Below, piece by piece: positions 34,201-45,760 of a stretch of 64,000 nt of DNA. The translations under genes and the position numbers were made by a program. Numbering within the stretch: position 1 is the first letter of the stretch; every line of letters starts with the position of its first letter. The DNA comes from Ceratothoa steindachneri (Eukaryota; Arthropoda; Malacostraca; Isopoda; Cymothoidae): positions 101,495,578-101,559,577 of the forward strand of contig OZ018321.1 of NCBI GenBank assembly GCA_963969495.1, written 5' to 3'. The notes beneath the pieces were generated by a model. It had not been told where the DNA came from, did not search any database, and saw only the letters and a list, made by a program, of their open reading frames with translations.

Positions 34201-35375
34201 CTTTTGTAAAAAAAAAGTTCACCTGGTAGCCGGCGGGACTCGGTGCGTTTGAAGGGAGAGGAATTTCCGGTCGAGACGGAGTTTGAGAAGGTGTGACACT
34301 CACATAGTGCACCTGGTGGGGATAGTTATTCCCCAAGGGAGAATTCTGAGAGAAATTAGTTCTTACGTGGCCCTAGACCTGACAGGAGTAGCAATCGATA
34401 GTCCTCCTGGGGAACGCTAACGCAAGAGGGATGGGGGAGAAAGGCTGGATTTCACGTTTGACAGGTTTATCTTTAGAACGACCTGTTATTTTAATAAATT
34501 TGTCCTTGTTTATGGGGAAGAATTTATGTTTGTTTACCTTAGATTTGGAAGAGAATGCTTCCATTTTCTTTCCTTCTTTTGAGGAACAATTGTGGCTTGC
34601 TGCGTTGAGGTCAGCTTCTTCTACGCATTCTTTAAAAGTGATGCATCTCCTGTACTTGACGAAAGATCTAAGTTTTGATGGGAGCGCCGCCAAGAGTTGC
34701 TCCTTGAGGATGAAATTGATCAAGCATCGTAGTCATGGGGCATTTTGGATGCGTCAAGCCAGAAATTAAGGTGTCGTTGCAAGGGATAACCGAACTGACG
34801 GAAGGTCTGATTTGGCTGAATGCGGCAATGTCTAAACTTCGCGCGGTAAAAATGTGGAGTCATGTTGTAAGCGGCAAGTAATTCGGCCTTCAATGTAGAA
34901 TAATCGATAGTTGCCTCTGACGGGAGTGAAATACAGATATACCTTTGTTGGATGTTAAATAGGGGAAGCAATTTAGCTACGCAGCCTGTTTCGATGTCCC
35001 AGTGATTTACTTCAAAGATCTTTTTGAAGTGGGTTCGATATAAATCTCACTCTTACCCTTCCTTGAAGACAGGCAGTTTCACAGATGCGGGTTGTTGTAT
35101 CCCAGTCCCCGAATTGATAGAGAGTCTTTCGTTCTTTGCTCTTGTTATTTCTAATTCGTGCAAACAAGTTTTCTCCCTTTCTTCTCTTTCTTCTCTTTCT
35201 CCTTCTTTTTCACTTTTTACTCTTTTCTTTCTCTTCTTGCTTCACGTTCTTTCTCTTTTCTTTCTCTTCTTTCCACTCTTATTCTTCTCTTGTCTTCTTA
35301 AATATAGGACATTAGGTCTTTTCCTGTCAGATCCAGAAATTCGCCTTGTGCCTTAATGGTTTCGAATGAAGACAT
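34200..35375 (-). pseudogene. gypsy gag with SCAN-like capsid region
   Basis: An ATG at 35375 opens a frame beginning MSSFETIKAQGEFLDLTGKD, followed by a charged coiled-coil rich in Arg, Glu and Lys (35290-35160). After frame changes come AKLLPLFNIQQRYICISLP, LKAELLAAYNMTPHFYRAKF and FRQFGYPLQRHLNFWLDASK (34990-34735), then INFILKEQLLAALPSKLRSF and CITFKECVEEADL (34720-34610). The last two blocks match the SCAN-domain pattern (RFRxF..., WL, ILExLLLEQFLxxLPxxLxxW). A degenerate zinc knuckle (CYSCQV, stop, GHVRTNF) lies at 34388-34350. Gag would package the element RNA into particles. Confidence 0.75.
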
Positions 35376-35899
35376 GCTGTCATATCAACTGCTCGCACTT
35401 AAAAATAAAAAAAAACGCACAACAAAAGAAGTTAAAGGGTTTGCCAACCCAAATTAATCGTGTTTTACTTAAAAACACTTAGAAACAATGACGGAAGTGC
35501 AACTGGGTTTTACTTGACCCAATAATTAAAAAACACACACGCGAAAAGAGAATTCATTTATTTCGCACGATACGAATTCTGTGATTGAAACGAAAACCTT
35601 CTGTGCCCAGCCCTTTAGTACGCAAAACAAAAACGAACAATACAATGTTTACTAAATCTTTCAAATAGCAGAGCATACGAGGCCGAAAGAAACAAATATA
35701 AACTCCGCTTGGGAAAGCTAGTGATGCACAGTCACCGAAAGTACTAAACACAAAAGTAACTAAATTCAAATAGTCACTGAGATAGTGTATCAAAATTTGC
35801 AAGCAGCCTAGCAAGAAAATGATTTTTTTGCGGTTTTCTTGATAGCCAGAACCAACAATCTTATTAAAGTTTTTAAGACCCTTAAAAAAAAATTAAAAA

Positions 35900-35909
35900 C
35901 CTGACACCA
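35900..35909 (-). other. Candidate primer-binding site, tRNA-Leu type
   Basis: On the minus strand TGGTGTCAGG matches the complement of the 3' end of animal tRNA-Leu (CTGACACCA). It lies inside the 5' LTR edge, but about 90 bases away from it because a (TA)n tract intervenes. The distance makes this tentative. Confidence 0.4.
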
Positions 35910-35922
35910 GATTAATAACGAA

Positions 35923-35925
<3 letters not shown>

Positions 35926-35994
<69 letters not shown>
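35926..35994. repeat. (TA)n microsatellite at the LTR edge
   Basis: 69 bases of alternating TA between the candidate primer-binding site and the 5' LTR. The other LTR has no such tract, so it expanded after insertion. Confidence 0.95.
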
Positions 35995-35996
<2 letters not shown>

Positions 35997-35999
35997 TTT

Positions 36000-36876
36000 T
36001 ATAGATCAGGTATGAGCTCCGTGACCTTCGCTTGTCTTCCTGGATGCGGGGGAATGCGTCTTTTTGGCCTGCTTATTCTACCTTTGGCCGATTTCAGTCA
36101 AATGGCTATGTGGTTCTGGGAATCAAAGAGTAAAAACACAAAATAATCTCTACTACTATACAAACAATAAAATGTAACGACAAAGGAGACACTATGGGAA
36201 ATACACCAGACTAATTGGAAAGAAAAATTGATTTAAATGGATGCTTAGGCAGCGCCGCGAGCATGCACAAACGATTAACTGAAAGAAAACGGGAGGAGAT
36301 CATGGATGAATCTTCGAGGTTCAATAGCTTTGCGCCTCTTCAAAGTTGATAGAGAGAAAATATAATTGTCTTACAATTCCCGCGGTGAGCCTCGAGGGTT
36401 TATATCGAGGGAGAATTCTCGCCGGAAGGAGCTGAGCTGGTTATTGCAGAAGACGAGACTTTACGTTGCTCGACTATCGTCGATTCTAAATTTATTTTTC
36501 CTCTCTGCAAGCCATTGGGGGGGGGGGGTGAATCGCTTGAGAATATGCGCGTCGTGACCTTGGCTGATTCTAGTGAATACTGGAGAATACTGATTTTCAC
36601 ATGCCCGCGCTGCGAATTTTTTCTACTGGGTCGCCGGAAGCAATTTCGTTGGTCCACGAAAGCGGGTCGCACTCCATCTGAAGGGGCGCGGTGGACGTTA
36701 GCTTCGCACCCTCTCGCTGATCTTCCCCTGGGCTCCAGTTGGGCTCGTCTCAGTTCGTCTTATAGCCACAGAAGTTGAACCGAAAACGCCGATTCAAGGT
36801 CTTCTCGTCTATGAGATACTCCCTAGGCCTCTGCGTCCGCCTAACTCTCGCTTCCTCTCTATGACATTTTGTCACA
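36000..36876 (-). repeat. 5' LTR of the gypsy element
   Basis: It aligns with the 3' LTR over about 880 bases with many substitutions and small indels. It contains a run of at least nine G at about 36516-36526. The outer end may be TGTGAC on the minus strand (36876). No target duplication could be seen. Confidence 0.75.
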
Positions 36877-38719
36877 CCCACTTGTCAGTCGATGACACTG
36901 GTTTGTTTCTATTCCCTGAATTTCCTGATATATCTAAAATTTGCAGACATGGATTGCAGGTACATCGAGGAAAACTATTAAACATTTACCTTTAAGCATT
37001 TCTAGTTTGTATAAAAAGAGACACTTTAATATTATTCGGTCTATCAACCCTTCTTACACAAATATAATTGTACCATCCATTTATCTGACATGTGCAAACC
37101 ATTTCAGAGCATTTTTCATAATAATTCATTCCCTGGTCTCACTCTCAAATGTGCCCAATTCTCTTTTCTTACCAAAGTTTTACTTCAATTCAATAACCTT
37201 AATACTAGATTATATTCATCAAATTCTCTTTCATTCTTTCACATTCTATAACACCCTTAACCTTCTTTACTAACGCTCTAAACGCTCTCGAGAATCAATA
37301 TACTATTCATACTTTTGCTATCGCTGTCTGTCACAACCATATCCGCTTCATTGAGAATGCTTTATTGATGAATTAAAGCTCGTACTTGTTCAAGATATAC
37401 GTGAAGATCTTAAATAGCACACACGATATCAACAACTCCAAATATTATCAACTTACTTTTTTCTGCATTTCCTTTCATACATTCCCAATTTCTTCCATAA
37501 GCCTTTCAAAATCCCTTTAACTTGCATCCAGTAATGCTAGGTCATCAGTATGTACTACCATAAACAATACCCATCTGTTACGATTTTGCATCTATTTCAA
37601 ACCGATGTGCCTCTGTTCCACTAGTATTTCTATCTGAATTCCAGCCATATAAAATTAAATAGCCATGGTCACATGATGAATCATTGTCTGAAAGATTTCC
37701 ATGTATATAAACGTAAACATGCAATCAATGTTTCAAAGTTAACGCCCGCCTTACTTTAATAATAAAACTTCTTGCATTATCCAACAGTTTATCATCCACT
37801 TCATACAGAATTTCTTTGCATTACACAATAACTGCCATTTTTTTTTTCTTCTTCACCCATTGTTTTATCTTCCTTAACAGCGGTTGTAAATATGTGACCG
37901 TCTAAAGTGATAGCGAATTGTTGCAAGTTTAGTCTGTTCCATACTCTGATATTCACCCGGTTTGCACCATCAACGCCATTCATATTTATTTATTTTTTTT
38001 GCATACCTAATTTATACCCCTTTCTTTCTATCATCTTCTGAACTTTCTCACCCATTTCCTACAAACCACTTTGTTACCTATCATACGAATTCTCACTAAC
38101 CCTCATTTCAAGTGACTCATTTTCTATTTTTCTGTTGTGAATAATTACTATATCTAGGTTTCTTTTTTCCTAATGCATGTATTCTTAAATTCCTCCTAAA
38201 ATGTTCATATGCGTAATAAAGAGTACAAATTTATCACAAACTTTTTCTCTACTTCAAGTTTTACATGTAATATTAAAGTTAGAATTAATCTTTCATTCTC
38301 TGTTTTTAGTACTGTAATATGCGAACTTTACACCGGTCATCTTCTCTTGATTAAACTCTACTACATTTATTATAATCGATTCACCTTGCCTCTCCTCCTA
38401 TCTGGCATAATTACATATTCTCCCCTATCTTGTTGATGCGGAAAACTTCCACTTTTGATTCTCTCATACCTCATAACTTACCATCTTTTTTTATATACAA
38501 TCTAACTAATTCAGCCTTGCACATAGCAATTATATGGCCAGACAAACCCAAACTCATTTCTCAGAGATCAAATACAAACATATCCTGCAGAATATTATCT
38601 CTAATTAAGTCCAAACCATGCGCACTAATGGGGCCTTATAGTGCTCAAAAAACATATAAGCAAAAAATTTTATTCTATAGACAAATCTATCTACTTCTCT
38701 TTCCACCCATTCTATCTTT
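36877..38719. other. AT-rich stretch, no gene seen
   Basis: Apart from a possible single unit of the 35-bp minisatellite at the left edge, no gene or repeat was recognised. Confidence 0.4.
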
Positions 38720-40440
38720 TCCAGGTGTATCAGGCTCCTGTTTCCCGTATGGTGCACAGCGATTTGCTTTCCTAGCAATTCTGCTGACGGGACTCAGCTT
38801 CTTTCCTGCCCCTACGTTAGCCTTTGCTCCTTCTAATTGACACCCTTTTTTCTTACCCTGCTTTTTCACTTTCTCTACAACTTCTCCTACAAATTTTTCT
38901 GTTCGGCCTCTAATTTTACAGGTTAGACGCTGACCAGCTTTCTCTCACCTAACATCCCAGTAATGGGCTAAGCTGGCAGGGGACAACGTCCCATCACCCC
39001 TTAGCTCCAATTTGGGGTGGTGGGTTTTTTAATAATCTTCTTCACCCCCACCAACACCTTTCTGATATTCACTTTCCCTCTCCTTCCACATTCTAGCAAT
39101 TTTAGGCCGAGCGTAATGTGAAGCCGCCATGCTGATATGCTGCGAGGCTAGTAGGCAGGAGGAGTGGCCTCAAATGGTGGCAGCTAGCGTTGCCGGCCCC
39201 GAATTCACCCCTCGCAGAGTGGGCTACTGCCTGCAGTGATTAGCGTTTGCGTCACGTGAAAACAATGGGGTCACCATACCCAATGATGAGACTTTCGTTC
39301 TAAAATCTCCCCTATTACCTTCGACTCTAACATCATCGGAGCCGAGCTCGGTTAGCTTCACCGTAGAAAAAGAAGTGCTTTCGTAAGGGACCTTCCAAAA
39401 CCTAATTCACCGGAGAGGAGGCCTAATCCGCTCATATGCTTTTGGGTGCAGGGAACTATCCCTCACTTCCTTTTCTAGAGTCGCCATTGGGTGACTCCCT
39501 TTTTACCAGAGGCAGTCCCCTCTTTAATTTCCAAAGGGATTGCCAATAAAGCAGGCAGGGGACCCATGATTGACCACTCCCGGTGGGAGCGGCTCGATGG
39601 GGCCAACCTCCCTACGGGAGCAAGGGATGGCAGGACCCGTTTGCCCGTGCCCATCATTGTCGTGCTTGAGTGCATGACTAGTTTCCAAGGGGTCAGTGTA
39701 CCTGCCCCACTCTTTTTCGCCGACGGATGCCGGTTCACCTGCCAAAGACAACAATAAAAAGTTTCCACGAATGGGATCTGTGCTTTCTTGTGGAGGGGGG
39801 ATGCATATAGACCTTCCTGAGATAGAAATATTCCCTGAGGTGATCCAGCCTTAGACGGTAGAATCTTCCGTTGGGTTTATCAAGTGCTTGGTGCCAAGCA
39901 CAGAACCCGAATCCGCCCCAGTGCAATCTTTCCTCGGACGGCTCGAGCCACCGACGATTTAAAGGGAGGAGGGACCTCCTTCCCGGGCTGGTGCCCCTGT
40001 GACAGCAAATACTTTCTCTATCTAGGAAAAGGATCCTGCTGAGGCTAGTCCATCCGGTCTATGGGCTCTTTCCGCCGGAGAAGCAAAGTTGGTTTATTCC
40101 CCACCCTCCTCTCCTAAAAAGAAAAAAAACGCAAGAAAAAGACTTGTGTCTCCTCTCCGTCTCCGGGATCCACGGGGACAGACGGGTCAGCTGCCTTTTC
40201 GTCAACCGACCAAGCAAAGATCGGCACGTCTGTTTCCGATGCTCACTTTGGCAGGGAGCTTAAAAATAAGACCAAAATGCAAGAGCGCAGAGCAGAGTCT
40301 CGATTACGTCGGGCCCCTCATTCTGAACACACCTGGTGTTTTTGAGCCCGCTAGCTTCATGTGATTTCTAGTTATTCCTTCCACTGATGCTAGCATGTTG
40401 GCCAAGGGCAACATCTTCCATCAGAGAAAAACACGAGAAA
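38720..40440 (+). mobile_element. Jockey-like LINE 5' fragment, copy 1
   Basis: This segment is the imperfect reverse complement of 43770-42100 over about 1.7 kb. Matching landmarks include TTTGGGGTGGT...TTTTAATAA (39013 versus 43440), GGTATGGTGACCC (39275 versus 43165) and CACTCCC(G/A)(G/C)(G/T)TGG..G (39576 versus 42895). In element sense it holds the 5' untranslated region and part of ORF1, including a basic frame 40089-40364. It stops abruptly at about 40440 in the ORF1 region, where copy 2 begins on the other strand. Strongly diverged. Confidence 0.65.
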
Positions 40441-43400
40441 AGGGCTCGGCAACAACGTGGTGGAAGTCCCCCAAATCGAAGTCAGCTGACGTTGGAATGT
40501 ACTCAGAAATAACCTTATACCTCTTATCAAGGTGTAGCTGCACAGCTACTGGCTGAAAGGATGTATCTAAAGCAAAGAGAAGAACGGAGACATAATGCTG
40601 CGTATAAATGAGGCATCCTCATGACTCGCCCCCATCCCGTGTTGGTGTGGTCGCAAAACCCGAGGAGTGTTGGCAGGGGAACGCGCCCAGCATGGTCTCC
40701 TGCAAAATAATAGCTAAGGGAAAACGGGAGGGTACGAGCCTATGCATATCATCCCAGTTGACCCGGAGCTCACGGCAATTCCATTAAATGAATATGCCAT
40801 CCAGGCCTAGCTCGGAGGAGATGCGGGGTCCCTCTTCGAATAGAACACCCTCAGGGGAATGACCCTACGCTTAGCGGAGGCAGAACTCCTGGCGCTGTTA
40901 GCCAGACAATGCGCTAAAGGTGCTGTCAACTTCGAGGACTTATTGAGGGATGTTGGGCTCGCTATGCGAGTCTTTTTTTCCCTCCGTCTCGAAACCTCAG
41001 GCAGGCGGGTCGGCTTCGGAGACCGAGGTTCCCTCTTTTGGAGGATTCACCGTCTTCAAGCCACCAAGACTATCACTGGGTGTGGGCATAGAAGCTGAAG
41101 CTTCTTTAGTGTTATCCTTCTTTAGGGGTAAGCTTTAGGAAACCAGGAATATTGGCTCACAGTCAACTTAAAGGGTGTTGCCCCCCCTGAGTTTAACGAA
41201 TCGGTGGAGGCACGCGCTCGTTTCGCCCTGGTTTTAGCCAGGACTGGGTGTGAATCCTTTGTGCCGCCTACTGTACTAGGAGAGCACCCAAAGGGAAGGG
41301 GGGGGGAAGAACCTGCAGAAGGGTTCCAAATTGGCGCGGAAACGACTGTGCTAGCAGGCCTGGAAAGGCCAGAAGCAAAGGGTGTCCTTCTTAACACTAA
41401 GGCATAAGACGTCGCAGGCAGCGCCAGTCGCTCTAGTCGCACCAACACCACATCCTTAAGCTCGTGAAATGAGCGGCAAGCTTGAGCCTAAAGGGCCATG
41501 ATTTTCTTCTCAATGAAATATGCACCACATTGCCTTGAAGAGGTGGGATGCGGCTAGGTGCAATTGACATACTTGGCCACACACGATTTGAACTTATCAA
41601 GTTCGGCCTTTGGAGCAACTTACACAGAATTAGGGACCGCTACATTGCACATCTACAGGATCTACAGGAGCGATTCATGTGGCCAAAAGGGTGGCAGTAG
41701 TAGCATCTCTACGGCAGTGTAACGACTGCCTTCACGCGGTAGCGATACGAATAGGCACGCACCGACTCAGGGAGCCTGTCACACTCAAACGGGACAAAGA
41801 TTGTAGGGAATGGGCCGCGGGGCCCCTCCCTGTTTTTTAATCGCACCTTCGACTTTGACCGCTCCTTGGTCGGTGAGCTTTAATGAGATGTCATTTATAG
41901 AGTAGTCCAAGAGTTCCCTCGCATAAACTTATCCTTCCACAAAGTCCATGTTAGAGTGCGGCGTCACACTCACAGGGGTGATAACAAGTTTGCGAAGAGC
42001 ACTAATCTTGGGCACCTCGGAGTGATCCGAGGCGTTCGCAAGAAGGCCCCCGTCTGAGAAACGGGTCACGTTTAGCTCTCTACCAATCAGGCTACTTCCT
42101 GCTCTTCTCTGATAGAACATGTTACCCTTGGCCAACATGCTGATATCAGTGTAGCAAATAACTAGAAAGTGTTTGAAGCTAGTCGTCTGGAAAAGGCCAG
42201 ATAAGCTCTCAATGTGGGGCCTGGACGTAATCGAGGCTCCACTCAACGCACTTGCAACTTAAGTCTTAGTCAAGGACTCCCTAACCTGGAAATCAGCGGG
42301 GGCAGACGCGCCGTTCTTGGCTTAGTTGCTTACCAAACGGCAGCGGCCCCGTCCAACCTCGTGATTCCGCGGAGGGAGAGTAGCCTTTAGTCTTCTTTGT
42401 CTTAAGATTTTTATTATTTTTAGGACAGGGAGAGAGGAAATGAACCCGCTTTTCTCCTCCGTTAAAAGTCCCCTTGGCCAGATTTACCGGCCTCTACAAG
42501 ATCTTTCTCCTACATAGAGAAGGTCTTGGCTGTCACAGGGGCTCCTGCTGGTGAAGAAGATCTCCACTCTCCTTGTGAGTCCTCTGGGACCTAAAGCCTT
42601 CTGAGGAGCTTGCATACAGGCTGACTCGGGTTCCATGCTTGGTAACCAGTCCTGGTTCGACTTCATGGAGGATTGCTCCGTCTGAGGCTTGGTCACTTCC
42701 AGGACCATGTCCATCTAATGGGGGCCTCGATGTGGTCGCCTCCCCTCCCCAAGACATCACGGATCCCATTCGAGGTTCCTATTTTTTCGTCTAGGCCAGG
42801 CTTATCATACATGCAAGCATGTGATTAAAAGGCAGGGGCTTTTTTTTCCCTAACTCCCCTAAATGCGTTTGCCATATTGAGCCACTCCCACCTGGAGAGC
42901 TCAATTTTGGGCCGCCTGTCTGCTCTTTTGGCAATGCCCTGAGACATCAAAGGAGGAAATGCCGCTGTGGAATAGCCCAAAAGCGCATCCATAGAAAGGG
43001 TGAATGTGAGTCCCTGCGCCCATAGATCTAAGAGTCCTCCGTTAAAAGAAGTTAGAAGGGTTCCCTGCGATAGCACAGGGGTTCGGGCTTCTTTTCTAAT
43101 TTTCTACTGTGAAGCTACCCGAGGGTGGCTCCGACTGTGGTCAAGAGGAACTAGAGAATTTTATTTTAACATCATCGGGTATGGTGACCCTATTTCTATC
43201 ATGGGACGCATACGCCAATCACCCTACGCAGTATCACACTCTGCGAGGGGAGAAAAAGGGTTCAGCAGAGCCAGATGCCACCATTTAGGACCACACCTCC
43301 ATCCCGGTGGCCAGGCAGCCCTTCGGCATGTCCACGCCACCTTGGGCTGGGCGTAAAATTAATTGACAGTGAAAGGAGAGAGAAAGGGTATGTGAGGAAG

Positions 43401-43770
43401 GTGAGGGTTGGAATGAAGCAGGTTATTAAAAAAAAATACCACCCCAAACCGAAGCTCAGTGGTGAAAGGGCATTTTTCCCTCCTTCCTTAGTCCCGATCC
43501 GAGATGGTTGAGTGAGAGGAAGCTGGTTGCCTTCTGCCCTGTGTAATTAGAGGCCGACCAGAGAAAGTTGTGGGAGATTTTGTATGGAAAGTGAGCAAGC
43601 AAAGTAATAAGATAGGGTGTCGAAAAGAAGGAGAAGAGGCTAAGCTGTGGCCCGACGGGGCGCTGTTTCCCGTTAGCACGACGGCAAAGAAAGAAAATTG
43701 CCGTGCCCTTTGCGGGGTCGATATCATACAGTACAGTTCCGCTAGCTTTGCTTTGTTTGAAGTAATATTC
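40441..43770 (-). mobile_element. Jockey-like LINE 5' half, copy 2
   Basis: Minus-strand copy of the same family. The 5' region (43770-42400) pairs with copy 1. ORF1-like frames follow, including 42246-41929. The frame 41451-41122 is homologous to the ORF1 of copy 3 (shared LRRTPF/KKTPI, NPSAGS/NPSASY and GGTKDSHPVLAKT/GGTKIPHSALANS segments). The start of the endonuclease domain (VQLHLDKRYKVISEYIPTSADF) lies at 40530-40470. The copy breaks off at about 40441. A tRNA-like A-box sequence (TAGCCTGATTGGTAGAG) at about 42100 has no B box. Confidence 0.65.
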
Positions 43771-44969
43771 TATGTAATGTTAATAAAAGAGGTTGAGATT
43801 TAGATCCTTATGTGAATGCAAGGCCCTATATCACTTAATGACTTCTCTGTTAATTTATTAGGGTGGAATGTTTCTCAAAAATCATTTGTTCCATCACCTC
43901 TACACGAGTTTCAAAACAGTGAGCTTAATATATCTCACGTTTGCAATGGACTGATATTGCTGTGTTATTGATAGTATCCCTGATGTTTGGCTATTTGTTG
44001 CCAGTCAGCGTTTTTATCCCTAGTCTGGCATTATTGATAGGTAAGCGCCAGCAAGCTCTTCTCGGTGAGCTAGCTGAGTTTAATGAGAACGCTGTTGATT
44101 GATACATGGCGAGTGCCGATATAATCCAGCTGATGTCACCGTTTGGAGAGTGACTGAAATCAAGACACTTGTTGGCAGAGTTTTATTTGGAATAAGATGT
44201 TGGTGATGCAGATGTTGTGTTAAGAATATAAATCCAGAAATAAAATTGCCAATTTTTTTCATTTTTCAGGTTAAGATAGCAAAAGCTAAAGGGACACAAA
44301 ACATGATCGGCAAAAACTCTGCCGTTGAAGTCTCCGATAAGAGTGTTGCTCAAATTTCTGGATATAATGTAAGTAGAGTGAAAAGTTCATATAACAATTT
44401 TTGTTTTCAAGTGTGTAAATGAGTGTAGGGGCAGGGCGTAGATCTGATTAAGTTGATAAGGTGCACGATTTCACAGCTTGAGCTAAGAATGCGTTTAAGA
44501 GTCATTATTTTTGTAGTTAAACTACCTAGAGTAGACTATTCTTAAAAGCAAAGCCAACTCCCGCAGACGTGACACTATTTGTGCTATAACCTGCCAGAAA
44601 AGCGTATTATCGCTGGGGATTGAACCACGTCCAGAGGAAGTTTCCATAGCTGACGCAATAGTGATGTTTATCCTGCAGTGTTTGCTGTGAAATCAATTGT
44701 CTTTCCAATTTCACTAATTGATTGAGATTAACTGATAGTCTTGGGTACTTAATAGTCACATTCAGAGCTTGAAAAGGACTGGACCTTTCTTTATGTATTT
44801 GTATTGTGGGCTGGACTTCAGATGAAGTACTGTTCTCGGTTATGAGACTAAAATAAAAGAGCTTAATAAAGCAAGTGGACTCTGGTGAAATAGCATCTTA
44901 TTGGGAAGGAGCTGCAAGGCCTCTGAGTGAGTTTAGTTGTTTAATTTAGAAGCTATGTTCCCTTTCATA
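43771..44969. other. AT-rich stretch with one candidate exon
   Basis: Apart from the possible exon at 44270-44368, nothing was recognised. Confidence 0.4.
44270..44368 (+). CDS. Candidate 99-base exon of an unknown host gene
   Basis: A strong acceptor (AATTTTTTTCATTTTTCAG, ending 44269) is followed by 33 open codons and a consensus donor AAT|GTAAGT at 44369. The translation begins VKIAKAKGTQNMIGKNSAVE. Length is a multiple of three. I do not recognise the protein, and chance occurrence of such a short exon-like segment in 64 kb is possible. Confidence 0.35.
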
Positions 44970-45760
44970 ACATAACATTTTTCTGCATAAGATCCATTAT
45001 TGTCTATCCACTTTTGCAATCTATGTTTACACCGGTAAATTCCCTCCTTGTCAAATTGCTGGGATTGTCTCTAACACCAAGCAATAAATAACCTGCTTTT
45101 TGCTTTATCAAACGACTGGAATCGAATGCTTTTCAGGTGTTGTTTTAATTTTTGGAACAGAAAGAGAGTCGGAGCGGGCAAAATCAGAGGGAAGAGGGGA
45201 ATTTGTGCGAGTTTCCCACCGAGGGTTGCGTTGCAGAGCCCTGACAGTCTTTGCAGAAAGCGCTGGGGCATTGTCATGGTGAAACAAAATCTGGTGTATA
45301 GCATTCCTCTACGTTTTTTGGCCAAGACAATCTTCAGCTTCTTTAAAACACCTTCATAATACCTGGAAGTAACAGTTTTTCGTCCTTCCAGAAAGTCTAT
45401 CAATATAATTCCATTTTGAATCCCCCAAACTTGTGGCCATAACCTTCTTAACAGACCTTTCTGTTTTGAATTTAACTTCGTTAATATTGACTCAAGGATC
45501 TTCTTTAACTAGATTCTGCATAAGTGTTATGTTTTCTCGATTTTTTTGAAGTGGAGAGTCTCCTTTCCCGTAGATCATCATTTCTTGAAGAGCTTAATCC
45601 AATCGTAACCCATTGCTTTACATGCTTCCCATTAAGTTAAATTGGAAATTTAATGTTGGCTCTTATTTCAAAATTCGTCATTTTGGAGTGTTGAAAAGAC
45701 AACGTTAAAAGAAGCTCACCGTATGTACACACTCCCGATATTTAAAATGATAAAACAACG
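44970..45760 (-). pseudogene. mariner transposase relic
   Basis: Minus-strand fragments in shifting frames: VWGIQNGIILIDFLEGRKT (first catalytic Asp intact, about 45400), SRYYEGVLKKLKIVLAKKRR, then FHHDNAPAL (second Asp, about 45285) in another frame, LFLFQKLKQHLKSIRFQSFD at 45160-45100 replacing the SD(F/Y)LFP region, and a C-terminal RLQKWIDNNGSYAEK at about 45030-44985. The third acidic residue appears lost. N-terminal parts are barely detectable upstream to 45760. Confidence 0.75.

Larger units (their letters stand above)
29801..36876 (-). mobile_element. Full-length dead Ty3/gypsy LTR retrotransposon, Gmr1-like order
   Basis: About 7.1 kb element on the minus strand, bounded by two direct repeats of about 880 bases (36000-36876 as 5' LTR, 29801-30680 as 3' LTR). 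Inside, in transcription order, are gag (35375-34200), protease-like (34170-34000), integrase (33540-32690), reverse transcriptase (32430-31850) and RNase H (31600-31085). The integrase precedes RT and RNase H, unlike most Ty3/gypsy elements and as in the Gmr1 group. The integrase GPY-type domain runs directly into the RT linker, so the order is not a rearrangement. Frameshifts and stops in every domain and clear LTR divergence show it is old and inactive. Confidence 0.85.

Noticed and set aside
42060..42110. tRNA gene suggested by TAGCCTGATTGGTAGAG on the minus strand
   Set aside because: No B box or cloverleaf follows, and it lies within the LINE ORF1 region.
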